This document shows, one piece after another, positions 1-6,413 of a stretch of DNA of 19,203 nt; the stretch's first letter is position 1, and every line of letters begins with the position of its first letter. A program made the translations under genes and the position numbers. Source of the DNA: JACQXM01 sp964569425. Lineage in GTDB: Bacteria > Planctomycetota > Phycisphaerae > UBA1845. The stretch is taken from NCBI GenBank assembly GCA_964569425.1, contig CAZMVD010000075.1, forward strand, positions 1 to 19,203, given 5' to 3'. The notes beneath the pieces were generated by a model. It saw only the letters and a program-made list of their open reading frames with translations, ran no database searches and was not told the DNA's origin.

Positions 1-386
1 TGGCGGAGTTTCTGGACCTGCCGCACGTCGGCGCGGTGACGGGCCTGGAGATTGCGGAGGACGGGAAGACGTTCAAGGCACGGCGGCGCATCGAGGGCGC
101 GGAGGAGGTCGTGGAGGGCGAGCTGCCGCTGCTGTTGACGATTGAGAAGGGTCTGGTGGAGGCGCGCTACCCTTCCCTGCCCAACCTGATGAAGGCGAAG
201 AAAAAACCACTCAAAGTGTTGACCGCGGCGGATCTGCCGGGCGTGGATGCCAAGTTACAGGGCAGCCGGTTCGAGTCGCTGGCGGCGCCGCCGCCCCGGC
301 CTGATTGCAAGTTCATCGACGGCGAGCCGGACCAGATGGCGCGGGAACTGGTGCGTTTGCTGCGGGAAGAGGCCAAGGCTGTTTGA
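1..386 (+). CDS. etfB: Electron transfer flavoprotein subunit beta, C-terminal part (5' end outside window)
   Basis: EtfB is the AMP-binding beta subunit of the soluble heterodimeric flavoprotein that collects electrons from acyl-CoA and other dehydrogenases. Reading frame 3 is open from the window's left edge to the TGA at 384-386, so about 128 C-terminal codons are visible and the start is missing. A GTG at 36 is internal, because the residues before it (AEFLDLPHVGAV) already belong to the family. Recognisable family sequence is the stretch LPLLLTIEKGLVEARYPSLP followed by NLMKAKKKPL, which matches the conserved EtfB C-terminal signature (PRYPSLPNIMKAKKKP type). The last ~45 residues form the usual tail that wraps around EtfA. 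etfA follows 120 nt downstream in the same direction, which supports the assignment. I am very sure of the family. Confidence 0.95.
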   Translation, partial: AEFLDLPHVGAVTGLEIAEDGKTFKARRRIEGAEEVVEGELPLLLTIEKGLVEARYPSLPNLMKAKKKPLKVLTAADLPGVDAKLQGSRFESLAAPPPRPDCKFIDGEPDQMARELVRLLREEAKAV

Positions 387-489
387 CGGCCGGGTTCGGC
401 CGACGGTCGCGGCGGGTTCGCGGCACGGCCGGCACGGGGACCGACTAATTGAACTGACGGCGGGCGCCTCCGGCGAAATGGCGCCCTTT
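387..489 (+). promoter_or_regulatory. Two hairpins in the etfB-etfA intercistronic gap
   Basis: Directly after the etfB stop, CGGCCG (387-392) can pair with CGGCCG (397-402) around a GGTT loop. Just before the etfA ribosome binding site, GGGCGCC (462-468) pairs perfectly with GGCGCCC (480-486) across an 11-nt loop, followed by only three T. Neither has a real U-tract, so they are poor intrinsic terminators. They could be mRNA-stabilising or attenuating structures that let the two subunits be expressed from one transcript. The pairing is seen; the role is inference. Confidence 0.35.
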
Positions 490-506
490 GCCATGAGGGA
501 GCGATC

Positions 507-1490
507 ATGAAGAACATTCTCGTCTACGTGGAGCATCGCGGGGGCAGAATCCTGCCCGCGTCGTTTCAACTGCTGGCGTTGGCGCGGGAGCTGGCGGAAT
601 CGGGCGGGGGCGAAGCGCACGCCTGCGTGATCGGGCAGAACGTCGGCTCGATGGCCGCGGACCTGGCCGCCTATGGGGCGCAGCGTGTGCACACGGTCGA
701 TGACGCGGAGCTGGCACTTTATCGCGTGCTGCCCTTTACCACGGCGCTGGCGGCGGCGGTCGAGGCGGCGGGGGCGGGTATTGTGCTGGTGCCCACGACG
801 GCGATGGGGCGCGACCTGGCCTCGCGGCTGGCGGCGCGGAAACGGGCGGCGCTGGCGGTGGATTGTACCGAGGTGAAGCTGGTCGATGGCGCGCTGGACG
901 TGGCGAAGACCATGTATGCGGGCAAGCTGAGTGCGCGCTTTCGGCTGGATGCGGGTCGGCTGCAAATCGCGACGGTGCGCTCCAACGTGTACAGCGCGCG
1001 GGAGCCGCAGGCGGGGGCGAGTGCGCCGGTTCAGGCGGTGGCGTTTGCGGCGGCCGATTCCGACCGGCGGGTACGGATCCTGGAGATCGCGGCCACCGGC
1101 TCGGGCGTGAAAGACGTGACCGAGGCGGACATCGTGGTTTCGGGCGGACGGGCGTTGAAGTCGGCCGAGAACTTCAAGATTCTGCACGAGCTGGCGGGGG
1201 TGCTGGATGCGGCGGTGGGCGCCTCGCGCGCCGCGTGCGACGCGGGTTACCAGCCGCACACGCGGCAGGTGGGGCTGACAGGGAAGGTGGTGACGCCCAA
1301 GTTGTACATCGCGTGCGGCATTGACGGGGCCATTCAGCATCTGGCGGGCATGCGCGGCAGCAAGGTGATCGTGGCGGTGAATACCAAGAAGGATGCGCCG
1401 ATCTTCAAGGTGGCGACCTACGGCTGCGTGGCGGATCTGTTTACGCTGGTGCCGCTGTTGACGCAGGAGTTCAAGCGACTGATGGCTTGA
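507..1490 (+). CDS. etfA: Electron transfer flavoprotein subunit alpha
   Basis: EtfA is the FAD-binding subunit that, with EtfB, carries electrons from flavin dehydrogenases to a membrane quinone reductase. The 327-residue length is normal. The N-terminal MKNILVYVEHRGG and the nucleotide-binding-like domain cover roughly residues 1-190. The C-terminal FAD domain is clear: VVSGGR at 210-215, VGASRAACDAG at 237-247, and the PROSITE-type EtfA signature from GLTGKVV (about 256) through LYIACGIDGAIQH to the VAVN around 289-292. The ATG at 507 is preceded by GAGGGAG (495-501) at a 5-nt spacing, which fixes the start. The next gene begins 30 nt after the stop, so all three genes are probably one operon. 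I see no missing key residue. Confidence 0.97.
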   Translation: MKNILVYVEHRGGRILPASFQLLALARELAESGGGEAHACVIGQNVGSMAADLAAYGAQRVHTVDDAELALYRVLPFTTALAAAVEAAGAGIVLVPTTAMGRDLASRLAARKRAALAVDCTEVKLVDGALDVAKTMYAGKLSARFRLDAGRLQIATVRSNVYSAREPQAGASAPVQAVAFAAADSDRRVRILEIAATGSGVKDVTEADIVVSGGRALKSAENFKILHELAGVLDAAVGASRAACDAGYQPHTRQVGLTGKVVTPKLYIACGIDGAIQHLAGMRGSKVIVAVNTKKDAPIFKVATYGCVADLFTLVPLLTQEFKRLMA

Positions 1491-1520
1491 ACGCCGAGGG
1501 ATTTCTCGGAGCACCCAAAC

Positions 1521-3800
1521 ATGGGTTCCGTTTTCATGGCTCTGTTGCTTCTCGGCGGCTGGGGCATCTTCGCCTGGTCGGCGTGGCGGCGGTGGCGGCT
1601 GCTTTGCGTCGGGGCGGCGGAGGGCCGCCTTGATAACCCCGGCGAGCGGCTGAAACGCACGTGGACCTATGCCATCGCGCAACTGCGCATGCGGCGTTAT
1701 CCGCTGGCCGGGGCGGCGCACATGGTCATTTTCGTCGGGTTCGGCGTGCTGCTGCTGCGCACGCTGATCCTGTGGGGGCGGGGGTTTGACGAGTCGTTCG
1801 ATTTCTGGATCTTCGGCCTCGACGGCACGCTGGGCAAAATCTATTCGTTCCTCAAGGACATCTTCGCCCTGCTGGTTATCTTCGCCACGCTGGTCTTTTT
1901 CTATTTCCGCGTGGTCAAGCGCCTGCCGCGAATGACGCTGAGCACCGAAGGGCTTATTATTCTGGGCATCATCCTGACCATGATGGTGGCGGACATTCTG
2001 TACGACGGCGCGGCCACGGCGCTGCACACGCCGCGGTTTGTCGCCCTGGCGCCGCGGCACGAAGCGCCGCCCGGGCCGATGCTGGACGGCGAAATCCGGG
2101 TGGACTGGCCCGACGGCACGACTACCGTCCAGACCGAACCGGCCGAACAGTCCACGGAACCCGATGCGCTCCAGCCCAAGGAGATGCGCTACCAGCCGGA
2201 GCCGGGGTCACCGCTCGGCGGACAAGCGGCGTCGGTCCGCTTCGCCTGGTACGAGCCGGCGGGGTCGGTGGCGGCTATGGCCTTGCAGGGGCTGCCCGAC
2301 GGTGCGTTGCGAGTGCTGAAGCACGCGGGTTTCTGGACCCATGGCGCGCTGGTGCTGCTGTTTTTGAATCTGCTGCCTTATTCGAAGCACTTCCACGTCA
2401 TCACGGGCATTCCCAACGTCTATTTGCAGAGTCTGCATTCGCCCGGGCGGCTGCCGCCGATCGAGGACATCGACGGCAAGCTGGAGCGCGAGGAGACGCT
2501 GGGCATCCGCCGTATCGACCAGTTCAGTTGGAAGGCGATTCTCGATTTCTACACCTGCACGGAGTGCGGGCGGTGCAGCGACCATTGCCCGGCGACCAAG
2601 ACCGGCAAGAAGCTCTCGCCCAAGCACTTCACGCTGGACCTGCGCAATTTTCTCTATCAGCACGAAACCGTGTTGGTGACCGATGCGGGACGCGACCGTC
2701 AAGGAGGGCGCGCGCCGGAGGCCGTGGTTTCGGATTCGGCAGCTCCGGCGGATGACGCGGCGCCCGCGCACCGCGTTGACCTGGTGGACGGCGTGATCGA
2801 CCCCGAAGTGCTCTGGGCGTGCACGTCCTGCCGGGCGTGCGAGCAGGAGTGCCCGGTGTTCATCACCTACGTGGACAAGATCGTGGACATGCGCCGCTAC
2901 CTGGTGCAGGAGCGGGGCGAGTTTCCGCAGCAGCTTCAGTCGGCGTTTCGCGGATTGGAGTCCAGCGCCAATCCGTGGGCTTTCCCGGCAGAGGATCGCG
3001 CCAAGTGGGCCGAGGGGCTCGACGTCAAAACGATCGAGGAGCATCCCGAGGCGGCGGTGCTCTTCTGGGTGGGCTGCGCGCCGGCGTTCGATGAGCGCGC
3101 CAAGAAGGTCACCCGCGCCACCGTGCAGCTTATGCAGCAGGCCGGGGTGGACTTTGCCATCCTGGGCACCGCGGAACAGTGCACCGGCGACCCGGCACGC
3201 CGCGCGGGCAATGAATACCTCTTCCAGATGTTCGCCAAGGCCAATGTCGAGGTGCTCAACGGCTGCGGGGCGGACAAGAAGAAGATCGTTACCACCTGCC
3301 CACACTGCTTCAACACGCTACTCAACGAATACCCCGATTTCGGCGGGCGCTACCAGGTGGTGCATCACACCGCGTTTCTGGCCGAACTATTGGCGCAGGG
3401 CCGGCTCAAACCCGTGCGCCGCGTGGACAAGAGGGTGGTCTACCACGACTCGTGCTATCTTGGGCGGTACAACGAGGTGTACGATGCCCCGCGGGAAGCG
3501 CTGCGTTCGATCGGGCTGACCGTGCTGGAGCCGGCGGAGACGCGCGACCGCGGCATGTGTTGCGGCGCGGGCGGGGCGCAGATGTTCAAGGAGGAAGAGC
3601 ACGGAAGCGAGCGGGTCAGCGCCCTGCGCACCACGCAACTGCTGGCCACCGAGCCGCAGGCCATCGCCAGCGCCTGTCCGTTCTGCATGCGCATGCTCAC
3701 CGACGGGCTGGCCGACAAGGGCCGCGAGGAACTTCCGCAACTGGATATCGCCGAACTGCTGCTGGAAGCCATGGCCGCGGCACCCGCACCGTCGGCGTAG
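1521..3800 (+). CDS. Membrane-bound iron-sulfur oxidoreductase (HdrD/DUF224-like), probable ETF:menaquinone oxidoreductase
   Basis: The 759 residues contain a membrane domain followed by an iron-sulfur/HdrD-like domain. Hydrophobic helices are at about 3-20, 65-84, 108-130, 142-160 and 270-287. They carry His67, His268, His274, His290 and His292 as candidate haem b ligands (NarI-like arrangement). Two 4Fe-4S ferredoxin motifs follow: Cys346/349/352/356 and Cys434/437/440/444. Then come two cysteine-rich CCG domains, the first around WVGCAP and CPHCFN, the second containing HDSCYLGR and GMCCGAGG. The positive-inside rule (basic residues after helices 1 and 3) puts the clusters in the cytoplasm and a ~105-residue loop (161-268) outside. 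GGAG at 1508-1511 supports the start. The location right after etfA matches the family shown to pass electrons from ETF to menaquinone (EMO). The family is certain; the exact quinone partner is inferred. Confidence 0.9.
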   Translation: MGSVFMALLLLGGWGIFAWSAWRRWRLLCVGAAEGRLDNPGERLKRTWTYAIAQLRMRRYPLAGAAHMVIFVGFGVLLLRTLILWGRGFDESFDFWIFGLDGTLGKIYSFLKDIFALLVIFATLVFFYFRVVKRLPRMTLSTEGLIILGIILTMMVADILYDGAATALHTPRFVALAPRHEAPPGPMLDGEIRVDWPDGTTTVQTEPAEQSTEPDALQPKEMRYQPEPGSPLGGQAASVRFAWYEPAGSVAAMALQGLPDGALRVLKHAGFWTHGALVLLFLNLLPYSKHFHVITGIPNVYLQSLHSPGRLPPIEDIDGKLEREETLGIRRIDQFSWKAILDFYTCTECGRCSDHCPATKTGKKLSPKHFTLDLRNFLYQHETVLVTDAGRDRQGGRAPEAVVSDSAAPADDAAPAHRVDLVDGVIDPEVLWACTSCRACEQECPVFITYVDKIVDMRRYLVQERGEFPQQLQSAFRGLESSANPWAFPAEDRAKWAEGLDVKTIEEHPEAAVLFWVGCAPAFDERAKKVTRATVQLMQQAGVDFAILGTAEQCTGDPARRAGNEYLFQMFAKANVEVLNGCGADKKKIVTTCPHCFNTLLNEYPDFGGRYQVVHHTAFLAELLAQGRLKPVRRVDKRVVYHDSCYLGRYNEVYDAPREALRSIGLTVLEPAETRDRGMCCGAGGAQMFKEEEHGSERVSALRTTQLLATEPQAIASACPFCMRMLTDGLADKGREELPQLDIAELLLEAMAAAPAPSA

Positions 3801-3825
3801 AGTCTATCTTCAACCGGTTTTCGGC

Positions 3826-3881
3826 AATCCGAAATCCGCATTCGCCCTTCTCGATTCGCCATTCGTCATTCTATCGTTCTC
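3826..3881 (+). repeat. Degenerate 7-bp tandem repeat array (ATTCGCC type)
   Basis: Eight consecutive 7-mers can be read without a gap: AATCCGA, AATCCGC, ATTCGCC, CTTCTCG, ATTCGCC, ATTCGTC, ATTCTAT, CGTTCTC. The array fills most of the spacer between the iron-sulfur oxidoreductase and proS and abuts a -35-like TTGACT. The same family occurs in reverse orientation at 19060-19141. It resembles in form the heptanucleotide STRR repeats known from cyanobacteria. The periodicity is seen; any function is unknown. Confidence 0.7.
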
Positions 3882-3883
3882 TT

Positions 3884-3912
3884 TTGACTTTTGGCGCGAT
3901 TGCCGTTTACAT
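3884..3912 (+). promoter_or_regulatory. Possible weak promoter immediately upstream of proS
   Basis: TTGACT (3884-3889) matches five of six -35 consensus bases. A 16-17 nt spacer leads to a poor -10 (TTTACA at 3906 or TTACAT at 3907). If used, transcription would start almost at the proS ATG at 3921, which has no visible Shine-Dalgarno sequence. That would be consistent with a leaderless or very short-leader transcript. The weak -10 keeps confidence low. Confidence 0.3.
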
Positions 3913-3920
3913 GCCCCGCT

Positions 3921-5660
3921 ATGAAATGGAGCGAATTTTTTATTCCGACGACCAAGGAAACGCCCGCGGATGCGGTGGTGCCCTCGCACCGGCTGATGCT
4001 GCGCGCCGGGCTCATCCGCCAGGTGATCGCGGGGGCCTACACCTACCTGCCGCTGGGCTACCGCACGCTGCGCAAGGTGGAAGCGATCGTCCGTGAGGAG
4101 ATGAACGCCGCCGGCGCCATCGAGCTGCACATGCCTGCCATGAGCCCGGTGGAGTGGTGGCAGCAGACCGGGCGGGTGGAGGCGATGGGCGATGTGCTGG
4201 TGCGCTTGCAGCCGGTCAGCCGCGACGACTGGCGCAGCCGCACCGTGCTGGGGCCGACGCACGAGGAGATCATCACCGAAACGGTGCGCGCCTTCGTCAC
4301 CAGCTACAAACAGCTTCCGCTGAACCTTTACCAGATTCAAAACAAGTTCCGCGGCGAGGCGCGGCCCAAGAGCGGCGTGCTGCGCACACGCGAGTTCCTG
4401 ATGAAGGACGCCTATTCGTTTCACACCTGCAAGGAGGGTCCGGGCGGTCTGGATGAAACTTATCAGCGGATGTACGACGCGTATTGCGCCATCTTCAGCC
4501 GCTGCGGCCTGCCCTACATCGCGGTGGAGGCCGACTCGGGGCCGATCGGGGGAGATGCCTCGCACGAGTTCATGGTGCCCACGGAGGCGGGCGAGGACTA
4601 CCTGGTGCAAAGCGAAGACGGCAAGTACGCCGCCAATGTGGAGCGCGCCGCGGTACACCCGCTGGAGGAGCGCGGCGAGGGCGGAAGCGCGCCGCTGCAG
4701 GAAGTGCACACGCCGGGCAAGGCGACGATCGCCGATGTTTCCGCGATGCTGGACTGCGAACCGCGGCAGATGATCAAGACGATCATCTACGAGGCGGACG
4801 GCGCGCCGCTGGTGACGCTGGTCCGCGGCGACCACGAGGTCAACGAGGGCAAGCTGCGCCGCGTGGCGGGTGTCACCAGGCTGTCAGCCGCCGAGCCGCC
4901 GCTCATCCGCCAGGTCACGGGAGCGGAAGTGGGCTTCGCCGGGCCGGTGGGGCTCGCCTGCCGGGTCATCGCCGACCAGGCCGTTACGCTCATGCACGAC
5001 GCCGTTACCGGCGCCAACAAGACCGATTACCACGTCACCGGGGTCAACCCGGGCCGCGACTTTGTCATCAAGGAATCGGGCGACATTCGCGTGGCGGTGG
5101 AGGGCGACCGCGCGCCGCACGGCGCGCCGCTGCACTTTCGCAAGTGCATTGAGGTTGGACACGTGTTCAAGCTGGGGACCAAGTATTCGGAGGCGATGGA
5201 GGCGAACTACCTCGACCAGCACGGCAAGGCGCACCCGATGATCATGGGTTGCTATGGCATCGGCGTGGCGCGGATCATGGCGGCGGCGATCGAGGCGCGG
5301 CACGACGACAACGGCATTCGCTGGCCGATGGCCATCGCCCCCTTTCAGGTGGTGCTGTGCGCGCTGGACATGCGCGAGGAAGCGGTCACCAGCCTGTCCC
5401 AGAAGCTGCACGATGAGTTGAGCGCTGCGGGCGTGGAGGTGCTCTACGACGACCGCGACCAGCGGCCGGGCTTCAAGTTCAAGGACGCCGACCTGATCGG
5501 CATTCCCATCCGCATCACGGTCGGGAAAAAGGGATTGGCTGAGGGCAACGTAGAGGTCAATCTCCGCGGCAGCGGCGAACAGCACAAGATTCCGCCAGAC
5601 GGGGTTGTGCCGTTCGTGGTCGAACAGATCGCGGTGATTACGAAGAACGAGTGGACTTGA
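3921..5660 (+). CDS. proS: Prolyl-tRNA synthetase, bacterial type with editing insertion
   Basis: This enzyme charges tRNA-Pro with proline in the cytoplasm (class II synthetase). The 579 residues start MKWSEFFIPT, as in bacterial ProS. An in-frame TTG 30 nt upstream adds ten residues that do not look like the family, so I chose the ATG at 3921. Motif 1 lies around residues 28-76. Motif 2 spans LGPTHEE (110-116) through FRGEARPKSG and TREFLMKDAYSF (143-167). The INS editing domain sits at about 225-405 (HTPGKATIADV, IKTIIY, VRGDHEVNEGKL). Motif 3 is GCYGIGVARI at 443-452, followed by the anticodon-binding domain at 468-575. Length and order are those of the bacterial type with cis-editing of alanyl-tRNA-Pro. 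It is convergent with the next gene, with a 21-nt gap. Confidence 0.97.
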   Translation: MKWSEFFIPTTKETPADAVVPSHRLMLRAGLIRQVIAGAYTYLPLGYRTLRKVEAIVREEMNAAGAIELHMPAMSPVEWWQQTGRVEAMGDVLVRLQPVSRDDWRSRTVLGPTHEEIITETVRAFVTSYKQLPLNLYQIQNKFRGEARPKSGVLRTREFLMKDAYSFHTCKEGPGGLDETYQRMYDAYCAIFSRCGLPYIAVEADSGPIGGDASHEFMVPTEAGEDYLVQSEDGKYAANVERAAVHPLEERGEGGSAPLQEVHTPGKATIADVSAMLDCEPRQMIKTIIYEADGAPLVTLVRGDHEVNEGKLRRVAGVTRLSAAEPPLIRQVTGAEVGFAGPVGLACRVIADQAVTLMHDAVTGANKTDYHVTGVNPGRDFVIKESGDIRVAVEGDRAPHGAPLHFRKCIEVGHVFKLGTKYSEAMEANYLDQHGKAHPMIMGCYGIGVARIMAAAIEARHDDNGIRWPMAIAPFQVVLCALDMREEAVTSLSQKLHDELSAAGVEVLYDDRDQRPGFKFKDADLIGIPIRITVGKKGLAEGNVEVNLRGSGEQHKIPPDGVVPFVVEQIAVITKNEWT

Positions 5661-5681
5661 ATCGGGCGATCGGCCGCCGCA

Positions 5682-6215
5682 TCACCAGATGACGTTGAAA
5701 AGCCATCTCACAAGATCGAGAAATCCTGCAACGAAGCACCCGACGCCAATAATGAAGACTACGATTAGCACCGCGGCTACGCATTTACTGTCGAGCCAAT
5801 GCGTCTGTTGCGTGCTTCGAGCGGCCCGGGCCTTGGCACACGTGAGGATGTCGTCGAGCAGCCCCAGCATTTCCAGTCGCCGGCGCGCCGCTTCGGGGTA
5901 ACCGTAGGCGTCCTTCAAACGCGCTGCGGCGGGAAGTTGCGCGACCAGTTGACGAGGATCGGGGCCGTGGCAGGCGATGAACGCGGCGATGGCGCGGTCG
6001 ACGTCGTCACCCTGCGCCGTGGAGGCGATCCAGTAGCGTCCCGCCTCTTCGTGATCGTGCATGGCCCAGGAGATTTCGCCGAGCCGGATCAGCAGGTCGT
6101 TGCTGTACCCGCGCGAGGCCAGCAGCGAGGCGAGGCGCTGCCGTGCCATGCCATAGTCACCGGCTTGGTAATCGGCTTCGGCGCGTTCAATCGCCGGCGG
6201 GTCGTGGGCGGCCAT
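5682..6215 (-). CDS. DUF6584-like protein with C-terminal membrane helix
   Basis: A 177-residue protein of unknown function. The first ~110 residues are helical, TPR-like and rich in Ala/Arg/Leu: DYQAGDYGMARQRL near the N terminus, LIRLGEISWAMHDHEEAGRYW in the middle, then AIAAFIACHG. This pattern resembles the DUF6584 family (short proteins describing 'reduced RLxxL, LGE-Y, AGR-W' helices). A single strong hydrophobic stretch near residues 146-175 (AAVLIVVFIIGVGCFVAGFL) would anchor it in the inner membrane with the helical part in the cytoplasm. Although the frame stays open upstream to 6380, the ATG at 6215 has a perfect AGGAGG five bases ahead (complement of 6221-6226), which decides the start. 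It is the only gene between the terminator at 6320-6369 and proS, so it is probably transcribed alone. The family call is from memory of pattern, not a search. Confidence 0.75.
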   Translation of the reverse strand: MAAHDPPAIERAEADYQAGDYGMARQRLASLLASRGYSNDLLIRLGEISWAMHDHEEAGRYWIASTAQGDDVDRAIAAFIACHGPDPRQLVAQLPAAARLKDAYGYPEAARRRLEMLGLLDDILTCAKARAARSTQQTHWLDSKCVAAVLIVVFIIGVGCFVAGFLDLVRWLFNVIW

Positions 6216-6319
6216 CGGTGCCTCCTGCGGTGCCGGAACAAGACCGACCGGTCCCGAACGTCGGCGCGCGACGGCCACGGTAAATCGCCCCCCCTCTGGT
6301 GTCCAATGCCGCTCCGCGT

Positions 6320-6369
6320 AAAAAAGCCGCGCCGGGCAGGGAGCGAAAAGGCGCTGTCCCACCCGGCGC
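6320..6369 (-). terminator. Strong Rho-independent terminator after the secreted repeat-protein gene
   Basis: Read on the - strand, GCGCCGGG (6369-6362) pairs perfectly with CCCGGCGC (6336-6329). Inside this stem GGGA/TCCC and GCG/CGC extend the helix around a CCTTTT loop. The stem is followed by GGC and six T (complement of the A-run 6320-6325). It lies 44 nt beyond the stop codon of the gene at 6414-9506, so it should end that transcript and insulate the downstream small gene. Confidence 0.85.
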
Positions 6370-6413
6370 AACGGCACCATGACCTCATCCGCTGTGGTTG
6401 TTACCGCCCCTCC

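Noticed and set aside
255..2060. Long - strand open frame (601 codons) antisense to etfA and the iron-sulfur oxidoreductase
   Set aside because: It lies opposite strongly supported genes and its protein is Arg/His/Gln-rich without any domain, as expected of antisense frames in GC-rich DNA.
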